From the NCBI GenBank assembly GCA_964347475.1, contig CAYFYY010000055.1:1-27929 (forward strand): a DNA stretch of 27,929 nucleotides, given 5' to 3'. Under the pieces are notes generated by a model. That model ran no database searches, was not told the DNA's origin, and saw only the letters and a list, made by a program, of their open reading frames with translations. Origin of the DNA: GCA-020356105 sp964347475. GTDB lineage: Bacteria > Pseudomonadota > Alphaproteobacteria > UBA8366 > JADFVY01. Of the stretch, positions 7,624-15,715 are shown piece by piece. A program made the translations under genes and the position numbers. Every line of letters starts with the position of its first letter. The first letter of the stretch is position 1.

Positions 7624-8217
7624 TCAGGGCTTCAGGAAACTGCCCAACGTGGCCCGGATCTGACGTTCCATGGCGGCGTTGAAGTCCGCCATCGTGTCCT
7701 TGGTCAGGTTGTACCAGATCTGTTCGCGCTCATCGAGCGTGACGTCCTCGCGCACCGTGGTGCTCTTGCGGGTGCGTGCGGCGGCCCTGGCCGACCGCGG
7801 CCCGACCGGGTCGAGTGCCGAAACCTCCATGGCGATGACGACGACGTAGCGCTCGCTCTGCTGTACGGTCAACAGCCCGGTCAGGCCACCCTTCTGCTCC
7901 AGCACCTCCTCGACGGCGCTGGACTCCTGGATCGTGACGGTCACCGTGCCGCGGCGGCCGACGGCACGCAACCGGTCCTCGGCCCAGTTCCGGGCTGCCC
8001 GGCTCGGCGAGACCGGGAACTGCTCGCCGACGTGCGGCGCCTCGATCGGCTCGCGGTAGGGGGTGCGGATGACGATTTCGGCGACGTCGAATTCGAGGGG
8101 CGGCAGGTGCGTGAAAGTGATGTCGGGCCACGTCCTGGTCTCGACCGGCGGCACAGTGCAGGCGGCCAGCCACAGGGGCAGGAGGGCGAGGGCGAGATAC
8201 GTTCCAGTGCGTGTCAC
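7624..8217 (-). CDS. Putative outer- or inner-membrane lipoprotein
   Basis: A 197-residue protein with an N-terminal signal and lipobox: basic MTRTG, hydrophobic LALALLPLWL, then LAAC with the acceptor cysteine at residue 20. The start is GTG at 8217, preceded by AAAGGGA at 8 bases. The mature part is alpha/beta with a motif TVTVTIQESSAVEEVLEQ and ends in a region rich in charged helices. No catalytic motif is apparent and I do not recognise a named family. It sits between hslO (70 bases upstream) and the homocysteine methyltransferase (21 bases downstream), likely in the same transcript. The residue after the cysteine is Thr, which by the usual +2 rule would favour the outer membrane. Confidence 0.75.
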   Translation of the reverse strand: MTRTGTYLALALLPLWLAACTVPPVETRTWPDITFTHLPPLEFDVAEIVIRTPYREPIEAPHVGEQFPVSPSRAARNWAEDRLRAVGRRGTVTVTIQESSAVEEVLEQKGGLTGLLTVQQSERYVVVIAMEVSALDPVGPRSARAAARTRKSTTVREDVTLDEREQIWYNLTKDTMADFNAAMERQIRATLGSFLKP

Positions 8218-8287
8218 GGGGATGTCCCTTTGTCCTCAATGGGTGACGAGTCGTGCGCCAGAGGATACAGGTGCGGGCGGTCCGCCA

Positions 8288-9199
8288 TCAAGACTCGTAC
8301 AGGGCGGCAATCTCGTCGGGATCGAAGGCTTCGGTCGTCTTGCAGAACTGGCAGGTGACCGTGATCCGTCCGTCGACGAACAGCGACTCGATCTCGGCGC
8401 GCGGCAGCGAGCCCAGGATGCGCGCCGCGCGGGCGCGCGAGCAGCGGCATCCGAACGCCAACGGCTGCTGCCGGAAGACCCGCACGCCGTCCTCGTGGAA
8501 CAGCCGGAACAGGAGGTCTGCCGGCGCGAGGGCGCGGTCGAGCAACTCCTCGCCGGTCACGCTGTCCATCAGGATGACGCTGCGGCGCCAGGCCTCGTCG
8601 CGCTCCTCCCGGACGACGATCGGCTCGTGGTCGGGCAGGCGCTGCAGCATCATCGCGCCGGCCCGCCACAGCCCGGCGGCATTGCGCCCGGCGGCCAGCC
8701 GCATGGCCGCGCCGAACTGCTCCGATTGGCGGAAATAATGGTGCACGCACTCGGCGAGCGACGTCCCGGAGAGCTCGACGATACCCTGATAACGCTCGGA
8801 ATGGTCGCCCTGGTCGACGGTGAAGGCGAGGTGGCCCGTGCCGAGAAGGCGCGGCACCGGTGCGGCGAGGATGTCCGCCTCCGGGGGCAGCTCGCCACGG
8901 ACCTCGGCGTAGCCGCGCAATGCGCCGTCGCTGGCGACGTCGGCGACGACCATGCGGACCGGCCCGTCGCCCTTCATCTGCAGGGTGAAGATGCCGTCAT
9001 ACTTGAGCGCCGCCGACAGGGCGGCGGCAAGCGCCAGGGTCTCGGCCAGCAGCGCCGCCACCGGCGGCGGGTAGTCGTGCCGCTTGAGGATGGTGTCGAC
9101 GGTCGGTCCAAGACGCACGAGCCGGCCACGCAGCCCAGGCGCCTCAATCTGGAACGGCTGCACGATGTCGTCAGCCGGCCTGCCACCCGGATGTTCCAT
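8288..9199 (-). CDS. hslO: Hsp33 redox-regulated holdase chaperone
   Basis: A 303-residue cytoplasmic chaperone activated by oxidative unfolding. The C-terminal zinc switch is intact: Cys251-x-Cys253 (FGCRCSRARAARILGSL) and Cys283-x-x-Cys286 (TCQFCK). The N-terminal domain shows DGIFTLQMKGDGPVRMVVAD, HLAFTVDQGD and the SGTSLAECVHHYF helix expected in the family. The ATG at 9199 shares one base with the TGA stop of argF (TGATG), so translation should be coupled. Placing Hsp33 after argD-argF is a familiar alphaproteobacterial order, so this gene is probably expressed with arginine biosynthesis rather than from its own heat-shock promoter; I see no sigma-32-like element in front of it. Confidence 0.95.
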   Translation of the reverse strand: MEHPGGRPADDIVQPFQIEAPGLRGRLVRLGPTVDTILKRHDYPPPVAALLAETLALAAALSAALKYDGIFTLQMKGDGPVRMVVADVASDGALRGYAEVRGELPPEADILAAPVPRLLGTGHLAFTVDQGDHSERYQGIVELSGTSLAECVHHYFRQSEQFGAAMRLAAGRNAAGLWRAGAMMLQRLPDHEPIVVREERDEAWRRSVILMDSVTGEELLDRALAPADLLFRLFHEDGVRVFRQQPLAFGCRCSRARAARILGSLPRAEIESLFVDGRITVTCQFCKTTEAFDPDEIAALYES

Positions 9200-10110
9200 C
9201 ACCCCAGACACCAGGCGAGAATTGCTTTTTGTGCATGCAGGCGGTTCTCCGCCTCGTCCCAGACCACGGATTGCGAACCGTCGATGACGGCGGCGGTCAC
9301 CTCCTCCTCGCGGTGCGCTGGCAGGCAGTGCATGAAGATCGCGTCCGCGGCGGCCACCGCCATCAGCTGCTCGGTCACTTGATAGGGCTTCAGCATGTTG
9401 TGGCGGCTTGCGGCGTCCCTGTCGCCCATCGAGACCCAGGTGTCGGTGACCACGCAGTCGGCACCGGCGACCGCTTCCGCCGGGTCCCGAGTCTCGCTGA
9501 CCTTGGTGCCGCGCGCGCGGGCCCAGGCCATGGCATCCGGCAACGGCGCCAACTCGGCCGGGCAGGCGAGCCGGAGCTCGAAGTCGAACTGCGCGGCGGC
9601 GTGGATCCAACTCGTCGCCACGTTATTGCCGTCGCCGCACCAGGCGACGCGCGCGCCTACAATCGGCCCCTTGTACTCCTCATAGGTCATCACGTCGGCC
9701 ATCAGCTGGCAGGGATGCGATCTGTCGGTCAGGCCGTTGATCACCGGCACGGTGGCGTTTTCGGCCAGCTCCAAGAGCTTTTCCGGCGCGTCGGTGCGGA
9801 TCATGATGGCATCGACGTAGCGCGACAGCACCCGCGCCGTATCGGCCACGGTCTCTCCACGGCCGAGCTGCATCTCCTCGGGGCTCAACACGACCGTTTC
9901 GCCGCCGAGCTGGCGCATCCCGACTTCGAAGCTGACGCGCGTACGGGTCGACGGCTTCTCGAAGATCATCGCCAGGGTCCGGCCGGCCAGCGGCTGCGGG
10001 TCGGCGGCGGTACCGTCCTTGAACGCGCGTCCGAGTTCGAGGATCCGGCGCAGTTCACCGGCCTCGACCCGATCGAGATCGAGGAAATGCCGCGGGGGCG
10101 CGCTAGCCAT
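9199..10110 (-). CDS. argF: Ornithine carbamoyltransferase
   Basis: A 303-residue enzyme that joins carbamoyl phosphate and ornithine to give citrulline in arginine biosynthesis. The carbamoyl-phosphate loop is seen as STRTR at 54-58 (EKPSTRTRVSFEVGM). Further family motifs are GLTDRSHPCQLMADVMT, the ornithine-side TWVSMGD, and HCLP at 261-264 near the end. Length is normal. The ATG at 10110 overlaps the end of argD by 8 bases and the stop overlaps hslO by one base, so all three genes are translationally linked. The genes flanking it supply the preceding step (argD) and a chaperone. Confidence 0.95.
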   Translation of the reverse strand: MASAPPRHFLDLDRVEAGELRRILELGRAFKDGTAADPQPLAGRTLAMIFEKPSTRTRVSFEVGMRQLGGETVVLSPEEMQLGRGETVADTARVLSRYVDAIMIRTDAPEKLLELAENATVPVINGLTDRSHPCQLMADVMTYEEYKGPIVGARVAWCGDGNNVATSWIHAAAQFDFELRLACPAELAPLPDAMAWARARGTKVSETRDPAEAVAGADCVVTDTWVSMGDRDAASRHNMLKPYQVTEQLMAVAAADAIFMHCLPAHREEEVTAAVIDGSQSVVWDEAENRLHAQKAILAWCLG

Positions 10111-11284
10111 GGCCCCCGGCCCACGCCGCGGCGACCCTTTCGATGATGGCGGCGGCCTCGTCGATATGGGACTGCTCGATGATCAGCGGCGGCAGGATGC
10201 GGACGACGTTCTCGGCCGCCGATACGGTCAGCAGCCCGGCGTCGCGCAGCCTGCTGACCATATCGGCCGCCGGCACCACGCACTCCAGCCCCAGCATCAG
10301 CCCGGCCCCGCGCACCGAGCGCAACACCTCGGGGAACATCCTGACGATCGCCGAGAGGCGGCCGTACAGCGATTCGCCCATTTCGCGCACCCGCTCCATA
10401 AAGCCGTCGGACAACATCACGTCCATCACCGCATTGCCGACGGCCATGGCCAGCTGATTGCCCCCGAACGTGGTTCCGTGGACGCCCGGAACCATACCGC
10501 GAGCGGCCTCCGCGCGGGCCAGGATCGCGCCCATCGGGAAGCCCGAGCCGATCCCCTTGGCGACCGCCACCACGTCGGGTGTGATCTCCGCCCATTCATG
10601 GGCAAACAGCTTGCCGGTCCGGCCCATGCCACACTGAACCTCGTCGAGGAACAGCAGCAGGCCATATTCGTCGCAAACGGTGCGCAGGTCCTTCAGGAAC
10701 TGCAGCTCCGCCTTGCGAATGCCGCCCTCGCCCTGCACCGGCTCGACGAGGATCGCCGCGGTCTCGTCGGTGATCGCCGCGCGCACCTCGTTTAGGTTGT
10801 TGAAGGGCACGTTGTCGAAGCCGTCGACCCTTGGGCCGAAGCCGTCGAGGTATTTCGGATTGTTGGCGGCGGCCAGCGCCGCCAGGGTGCGCCCGTGGAA
10901 CGCACCGTCGAAGGTGATAATGCGCCAGCGCGACGCATCGCCGCCGGCCGAATGGTACCGCCGGCTCAGCTTGATTCCGCCCTCGATCGCCTCGACGCCG
11001 GAATTGCAGAAGAACACGGTGTCGGCGAACGAGGCCGCGACGAGGCGCTCGGCGAGGCGTTCCTGGCTCGGCGACCGGTAGAGGTTCGAGGTGTGCCAGA
11101 GTTTCGCCGCCTGCTCCTGCAGCGCCTTTACCAGGTGTGGATGGGCGTGGCCCAGGCTGTTCACCGCGATACCCGCCGCGAAGTCGAGGAAGCGCCGACC
11201 GTCCGCAGCGAACAGATGGACGCCCTCGCCGCGCTCGAAGGCGACGTCGTAACGGCCGTAGGTCGGCATCACAGGTTGAATCAC
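10103..11284 (-). CDS. argD: Acetylornithine aminotransferase
   Basis: A 393-residue PLP-dependent class III aminotransferase that converts N-acetylglutamate semialdehyde to N-acetylornithine; relatives also serve succinyldiaminopimelate. The PLP lysine is Lys243 in VAVAKGIGSGFPMGA. Other landmarks are DFAAGIAVNSLGHAHP, FCNSGVEAIEGGIKL (family usually has Glu-Ala-Asn here), FHGRTLAALAA and FLDEVQCGMGRTG. The GTG at 11284 is preferred because GGGAGGGG lies 8-9 bases before it and the protein then begins VIQPVMPTYGRYDV, as in homologues; ATG 11269 is a shorter alternative and ATG 11323 a longer one. It is first in the argD-argF-hslO run and divergent from the sensor kinase. Confidence 0.94.
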   Translation of the reverse strand: MIQPVMPTYGRYDVAFERGEGVHLFAADGRRFLDFAAGIAVNSLGHAHPHLVKALQEQAAKLWHTSNLYRSPSQERLAERLVAASFADTVFFCNSGVEAIEGGIKLSRRYHSAGGDASRWRIITFDGAFHGRTLAALAAANNPKYLDGFGPRVDGFDNVPFNNLNEVRAAITDETAAILVEPVQGEGGIRKAELQFLKDLRTVCDEYGLLLFLDEVQCGMGRTGKLFAHEWAEITPDVVAVAKGIGSGFPMGAILARAEAARGMVPGVHGTTFGGNQLAMAVGNAVMDVMLSDGFMERVREMGESLYGRLSAIVRMFPEVLRSVRGAGLMLGLECVVPAADMVSRLRDAGLLTVSAAENVVRILPPLIIEQSHIDEAAAIIERVAAAWAGGHG

Positions 11285-11598
11285 GGTCTTCCCCTCCCGG
11301 GGCACTCGGCTCGGCAATGTCAACGGAAGCCGCGGAGTATCTGCGTTTGGCGCCAGGGTGTCAACGGGGGCAGGGACACGAACGTGACAGCGTCGACAAT
11401 CGCGCCGCCGCGCCGTGTCAATTGCCTGCTCGCGGAAAAGCCGCGCAATGAAGGGGGTCGCAACGGCACTCGAAAATCAGGAAAAAACAATTCATAACCG
11501 ATGCAATTGATCTGATTTTAACCGTTTCTTAAGGGTGTTCCTCCTTATCTTTGACGGCAGACGGGCCTTGCCTCCGGAATAATGGTCGACGCTCGCAA
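11285..11598. other. Divergent promoter region between argD and the sensor kinase
   Basis: A 314-base spacer. The argD half is GC-rich and holds two copies of the short word GTGTCAA, at 11358-11364 and 11416-11422, possibly chance. The kinase half (11480-11550) is notably AT-rich and includes a perfect CtrA-type motif. No gene is supported here, although the kinase frame stays open back to a TTG at 11551. Confidence 0.5.
11518..11532. promoter_or_regulatory. Perfect CtrA-type full site upstream of the sensor kinase
   Basis: TTAACCGTTTCTTAA reads TTAA, seven bases, TTAA, in an AT-rich patch about 65 bases before the likely kinase start. It matches the CtrA consensus apart from the final C, which is G here. 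Regulation by CtrA is inferred. Confidence 0.5.
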
Positions 11599-13206
11599 AT
11601 GCCCTTTATTGAACGAAACCAGCATATGAGTAAGACGCTTCTACGTGCGGTGATCAATACCGCGGTGGACGGCATCATGGTTATCGACGACCAAGGTGTG
11701 GTGCGTCTTTATAATGCCGCCTGCGAGAGACTCTTCGGCTATTCGGCGGACGAAGTGGTCGGCCAGAACGTCAAGATCCTGATGCCGCTTCCGTATCGTG
11801 AGGAGCATGACGGCTACATCGAGGCGTATCGCAGGACGGGTGATGCGCGCATCATCGGTATCGGACGCGAGGTCACCGGCCAGCGCAAGGACGGTTCGCT
11901 GTTTGCGATCGGATTGTCAGTGGGCAAGGCCTGGTACAAGGACCAACAGTTCTTCGTCGGGATCGTGCATGACATAAGTGCGCGAAAACTGGCGGAGGAG
12001 AAGCTACGCCGGGCCAAGGAAGAGGCTGAAGCGGCCAATCGAGCGAAATCAGACTTTCTAGCCGTCATGAGTCACGAGATCCGCACACCGCTTCACGGCA
12101 TTCTGGGAACGGTGGGGTTGCTGCAGCACGCCGCCTCGAGAAAGAAACACAGCCAGTACGCCGCGACCATTCAGCAATCGTGCGAGGGACTGCTCGAAAT
12201 CGTCGACAATATCCTCGATCTCTCGAAGATCGAGTCGGGGGCCGTTGTACTCAAGCAGACACGGTTCGAGGTTCGCGATCTGCTCGACAGCGTCGAATTC
12301 CTGTGGGAGCCGCGGGTTCGAGAGAAAGAGCTCGAGTATTTCACAAAGATTGCCCATGACGTGCCGCCGGAGATCATCAGCGATGCCGACCGCATCCGGG
12401 AAATCCTGAACAATCTTGTCAGCAACGCGGTCCGTTTTACCGAAGACGGCTACATCGCGGTTACCGCGCGCCACGACGACACCGTGCCGCCGACCGAGGA
12501 CGGGAGCGTGAGTCTGCGCTTCGAGGTGAAAGACACCGGCGTCGGGATCGACCCGGAAGACCAGGCACGCCTGTTCGAGCGATTTGAGCAGGGGGATACC
12601 TCGCTGACCCGCCAGTATGGCGGTTCGGGCCTCGGGTTGGCGATCTGCAAACGGCTCAGCCACCTGCTTGGCGGCGAGATCGGAGTCGTCAGTGAACCGA
12701 ACCGGGGATCTCGGTTCTGGTTTACGATTACATGTCAGGCCGCTGCATCCGAGTCGCAGCGCTCCTGGAATTCCTCGGATATGGGTTCGGGCGGCGATGT
12801 CCGGCGGGATTGCCAGGCCGAGGGGAAATCGCGCTCGCTGACTGTCTTGGTCGCGGAGGACAATCCTGTCAACCAGGTCATTATTCGCGACATTCTCGAG
12901 CAGAACGGACACGACGTAGATATTGCGCCCAACGGGCGGGAGGCCGTGCGGGCGGCAATGCGGGGCCGATACGACCTGATCCTCATGGATGTGCGCATGC
13001 CAATCATGGACGGCCTCGAAGCTACGCGAAGAATTCGGGAGATTCTCCCGGGACAGCCGCACATCCACATCATCGCGCTCACGGCCCATGCCATGAACGG
13101 CGTCCGCGAAGAATGCCTCGAGGCCGGCATGGATGATTATATATCGAAGCCGTTTACGATCGTGCAGATCAACGAAGTACTGGCGAAATACTCCAACGCG
13201 GCCTGA
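11599..13206 (+). CDS. FixL-like heme-PAS hybrid histidine kinase with C-terminal receiver
   Basis: A 535-residue cytoplasmic protein with no membrane segment. Order: PAS (about 10-130), HisKA with phospho-acceptor His159 in SHEIRTPLHG, HATPase_c with NNLVSNAVRF, DTGVGIDPEDQARLF and GGSGLGLAICKRL, then a receiver with acidic AEDN and phospho-acceptor Asp464 in LILMDVRMPIMDG, ending ISKPF. The PAS domain closely resembles FixL: LMPLPYREEHDGYI supplies His70, equivalent to the proximal heme ligand His200 of Bradyrhizobium FixL, and IIGIGR supplies Arg90, equivalent to Arg220. FixL His214 is Arg84 here. An oxygen- or NO-sensing role is therefore likely. The start is uncertain: ATG 11626 would also keep the PAS, and neither has a good ribosome site. 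There is no separate response regulator next to it, and its output is unknown. Confidence 0.88.
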   Translation: MPFIERNQHMSKTLLRAVINTAVDGIMVIDDQGVVRLYNAACERLFGYSADEVVGQNVKILMPLPYREEHDGYIEAYRRTGDARIIGIGREVTGQRKDGSLFAIGLSVGKAWYKDQQFFVGIVHDISARKLAEEKLRRAKEEAEAANRAKSDFLAVMSHEIRTPLHGILGTVGLLQHAASRKKHSQYAATIQQSCEGLLEIVDNILDLSKIESGAVVLKQTRFEVRDLLDSVEFLWEPRVREKELEYFTKIAHDVPPEIISDADRIREILNNLVSNAVRFTEDGYIAVTARHDDTVPPTEDGSVSLRFEVKDTGVGIDPEDQARLFERFEQGDTSLTRQYGGSGLGLAICKRLSHLLGGEIGVVSEPNRGSRFWFTITCQAAASESQRSWNSSDMGSGGDVRRDCQAEGKSRSLTVLVAEDNPVNQVIIRDILEQNGHDVDIAPNGREAVRAAMRGRYDLILMDVRMPIMDGLEATRRIREILPGQPHIHIIALTAHAMNGVREECLEAGMDDYISKPFTIVQINEVLAKYSNAA

Positions 13207-13323
13207 TTTGCCGGTCTCAGCCCACCTGTTGGCATTCAGGTTCGCGTGCGTGCCCGTTTTGAGTCTGCCCCCCCGGTGTGTTGCTCGCTGCGGCCCAAGG
13301 CCGGCGGAGTCGCCGATCGCCGC

Positions 13324-13896
13324 CTAGCGGTCCATGGCGTGGTAGTCCGGGTTGGGCATCATGTCGAGACCGTGCGCCATGCGGTTGGTGTAGTTGAAGA
13401 AGGCGGCGGTGTCGGTGATGTCGAAGATGTCGGCGTCGGCAAAGCCGGCGTCGCGCAGCGCCTGCCGATCAGCCTCAGCGATCCCGTGCGGGTCGGTGGT
13501 CAGCTTCCAGGCGTAGTCGAGCATTGCGCGCTGGCGGCTGCTCAGCTCCGCGACGCGGTAGTTCATCACCATCATCTCGCCGAACTGCGGGTCGCCGGAC
13601 AACTGGCGCACAGCTTGCCCGTGGGCGACGAGGCAGTAGTAGCAGCGGTTGGCCGACGAGACCACGACCGCGATCATCTCGCGCTCCAGCTTGGACAGGC
13701 CCGACTCTGCCAGCATGAGCTCGTTGTAGAAGGCGGAGAACGTCCGCAGCTTTTCCTGATTGCCCGTGTAAGCGCGTAACACGTAGGGCACAAGTCCCAG
13801 CTTTTCCCGGCACTTTGCGAAGTAGGCCTTGATGTCGTCGTCCAACGCCTCCTGGTCGGGCAGCGGCAGGCGGACGATATGATCGGGCTGCGGCAT
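13324..13896 (-). CDS. AhpD-like peroxidase-related protein (carboxymuconolactone decarboxylase superfamily)
   Basis: A 190-residue protein matching the 'uncharacterised peroxidase-related enzyme' group of the AhpD superfamily. The redox motif Cys85-x-x-Cys88-x3-His92 is intact (NRCYYCLVAHG), preceded by KLEREMIAVVVSSAN, typical of the family helix. The early residues IVRLPLPDQEALDDDIKAYF are also characteristic. Family members reduce peroxides or are presumed to. The ATG at 13896 follows GGGAGA by 5 bases. It stands alone: convergent with the kinase, 117 bases apart, and followed upstream by the small membrane-protein genes on the same strand. With katG and Hsp33, it is one of several oxidative-stress genes in this window. 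Confidence 0.86.
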   Translation of the reverse strand: MPQPDHIVRLPLPDQEALDDDIKAYFAKCREKLGLVPYVLRAYTGNQEKLRTFSAFYNELMLAESGLSKLEREMIAVVVSSANRCYYCLVAHGQAVRQLSGDPQFGEMMVMNYRVAELSSRQRAMLDYAWKLTTDPHGIAEADRQALRDAGFADADIFDITDTAAFFNYTNRMAHGLDMMPNPDYHAMDR

Positions 13897-14073
13897 GGCG
13901 AGTCTCCCGGATGGTCACGATACCGCCCGATCCTAGCGCCTGCGGCCGCGCGCGTCGCCAGCGCAGATCATCGCAGCGCGGGACGGCCGTGACCCTGAAC
14001 CCGCGATGTGGACAGGACTGTTATGTGGACAACGCCCTTGCCCGGCCGCTCCACCCCGCGGCCCGGGCGCCGC

Positions 14074-14220
14074 CTACCACTCGAACACGCCGCTGATGAT
14101 CAACGCCGCCGCAAACAGCACGAACAATGCAAACGTGGTCGATACGACGCCGAAGAAACATAGCGCGAACCGATGCCGCCAAGGGGCCGCGGGCATTCGC
14201 CCGTCGTTGTAATTCGCCAT
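14074..14220 (-). CDS. Small single-span membrane protein, copy A (48 aa)
   Basis: A 48-residue protein with strong ribosome site GGGGAGGAGG just before the ATG at 14220; a longer start at 14268 has none. The N-terminal 17 residues are hydrophilic (DGRMPAAPWRHR), followed by one long hydrophobic helix (about 19-43) and the end SGVFEW. It aligns without gaps, over the full 48 residues, with the protein at 14559-14705: Trp14, Arg17-Phe18-Ala19, Phe22, Val25, Ala31-Leu32, Leu35-Phe36, Leu40, Ser43-Gly44-Val45 and the final Glu-Trp are shared. By the positive-inside rule the N-terminus would be cytoplasmic. I do not recognise a family. Downstream a GC-rich hairpin at 14040-14068 lacks a T-tract. 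Confidence 0.7.
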   Translation of the reverse strand: MANYNDGRMPAAPWRHRFALCFFGVVSTTFALFVLFAAALIISGVFEW

Positions 14221-14558
14221 GACCTCCTCCCCAGGATTTGATGCAATTATGCAACAAATTGCAGACAAATTCCAGATTGTTCAGATAACCTCGACGGGAG
14301 GAAATGCAAAGCCGATTCCGTTTCCTGTCTTGAGCAAGATCACAGCGTCGCCAGGGACCGCCGCATCGCGAATTGGCGAAGTTGGTGGTCGGTATCCGCC
14401 GGCCGCGTCAGCCCGGATCGCGTCGGTGGCAAGTCTGCTGCGGGGACGTCGCTCACACCACCAGCCCCGCTCTCGATGGCGGCTCGATCTTCCCTGTCAG
14501 TCGATTGTGGATTTTTACTTTTCAGATCAGCGTCTTGTGACCGATCTGCGCGCGGCTT
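14221..14558. other. Spacer between the two 48-aa genes, with an inverted repeat at 14242-14263
   Basis: A 338-base region. Next to copy A it holds TGCAATT (14242-14248) and its inverted partner AATTGCA (14257-14263), about 20 bases upstream of the start, in AT-rich DNA; this could be an operator or part of a promoter. The rest is GC-rich with no recognisable gene. A forward reading frame crosses it but has no ribosome site and no domain-like composition. Confidence 0.5.
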
Positions 14559-14705
14559 CTACCATTCCAGAACGCCGCTGGCGAGTAGCAGGCTGCCAAA
14601 CAGCAGGATCAGGGCACCCGTAGCACCGGTGACGCTGAGGAAATAGAATGCAAACCTTCTCGCCCAAATCAAAACCGTGTCACGGACAGCATTGGATTCG
14701 ACCAT
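14559..14705 (-). CDS. Small single-span membrane protein, copy B (48 aa)
   Basis: Found by reading the minus strand: ATG at 14705, TAG at 14559-14561, exactly 48 residues like copy A. GGAGGAAG precedes the start by 2-3 bases. The protein starts MVESNAVRDTVLIWARR, has one hydrophobic helix (about 18-43, FAFYFLSVTGATGALILLF) and ends ASGVLEW. About 17 of 48 positions match copy A, with no gap. The upstream 60 bases are AT-rich (TTAACAAGTTAATAAGG, minus strand), which looks like a promoter region. The shared length, shared C-terminal motif and independent ribosome sites make both copies credible. No function is assigned; single-span proteins of this size often join membrane complexes. Confidence 0.72.
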   Translation of the reverse strand: MVESNAVRDTVLIWARRFAFYFLSVTGATGALILLFGSLLLASGVLEW

Positions 14706-14846
14706 TGCTTCCTCCACGATAAATTGACTCGACAACCACGATATTTGATAGGAAATTCCTTATTAACTTGTTAACGATACTGTTTTTGTTTTGCGACGCA
14801 TTTCACTAACGGATCACGTCTTTCGTCTTCGAGCCAACTGACCAGT

Positions 14847-15713
14847 TCACGGCTTCAACTTGTAACCACTCCCAACAAGGCGCCAGCACAGAACCCACAG
14901 GGCGGAAACTGCCGCGGCCATGACGACAAGGCCGGTCTGCGGATCGGCCTCTGCACTACCGCTGATGCCGTAGCGCACACCGTCGATGACGTAATAGACC
15001 GGGTTGAGTTGGGCCACCGTACGGATTTCCGGCGGCAGCCGGTCGAGCGAGAAAAACACGCCGGACATATACACGACCGGAACGACGACGAAGCTGTGCA
15101 CGGCGCTGATATGGTCCCACTTGTCGGCCCACAGCCCGCCGACAAGGCCGACCAGCCCCATCAGCAATCCACCGCCGAACGCGAACAGCAGGAGCAGACC
15201 GGGCGCAGCGGGGACAGCAACCATAAACGGCAGCAGGGCGAGCCAGGTCGCAATTCCGGTCATGATCGCCGAAACCGCGGCCATGAGTGCAAAGCCTGTC
15301 ACCATCTCCGCCGCGGTCAGCGGCGCCCCGATGACGTCGGTGATCATGCCCTCCAGCTTGTCGTACACCATCATGTAGGCAGTCGATTCGAAGCCCCGCT
15401 CGAGCACCACGAAGGCAACGAGTCCCGGCACCAGAAAGGCGGAAAAGTCGAGCCCCGCCATGGTCAGGCTGGCGCTGCCGAGCGCGAGCTCGAAGATCAG
15501 GGCGAAAAGAACCGCCTGAAGCGCCGGCGCGGCGATGGTGATTTTCCAGATCTCGAGGTCGCGCAGCAGGTCCCGCAGGAACAGGGTCCACAGGCCGATC
15601 CGGTTGAGCCAGCCGATATGGCGGGCCCGGAGGGACGGTGGCGGCCTCGCGTCGCCGCCGCCCGGCGGGCCGCTGTTCGGCACCGCTTCGGGCGGGGCCC
15701 GGCGCGGCGTCAT
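14847..15713 (-). CDS. ABC-2 type transporter permease, second of a pair
   Basis: A 288-residue inner-membrane protein with six hydrophobic segments and the ABC-2 family landmarks: a cytoplasmic N-terminus, a first amphipathic segment (RIGLWTLFLRDLLRDLEIW), FSAFLVPGLVAFVVLERGF, the segment with YDKLEGMITDVIGAPLTAAE, VVYMSGVFFSLDRLPP and NPVYYVIDGVRYG. It ends SGYKLKP, echoing AGYKLKA of its neighbour. A Pro/Gly-rich N-terminal extension of about 30 residues is the one clear difference. The ATG at 15713 lies 2 bases after the TGA of the upstream permease. Such pairs export polysaccharides, lipids or drugs. No ATPase gene is nearby, so the partner must be encoded elsewhere. Confidence 0.88.
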   Translation of the reverse strand: MTPRRAPPEAVPNSGPPGGGDARPPPSLRARHIGWLNRIGLWTLFLRDLLRDLEIWKITIAAPALQAVLFALIFELALGSASLTMAGLDFSAFLVPGLVAFVVLERGFESTAYMMVYDKLEGMITDVIGAPLTAAEMVTGFALMAAVSAIMTGIATWLALLPFMVAVPAAPGLLLLFAFGGGLLMGLVGLVGGLWADKWDHISAVHSFVVVPVVYMSGVFFSLDRLPPEIRTVAQLNPVYYVIDGVRYGISGSAEADPQTGLVVMAAAVSALWVLCWRLVGSGYKLKP

Positions 15714-15715
15714 GC

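Noticed and set aside
6454..8358. A 634-codon open frame on the plus strand
   Set aside because: Antisense shadow of recX, the homocysteine methyltransferase and the lipoprotein gene; composition typical of GC-rich antisense frames.
14219..14623. Plus-strand frame of 134 codons across the spacer of the two 48-residue genes
   Set aside because: No ribosome site, mixed composition, and it is antisense to part of copy B.
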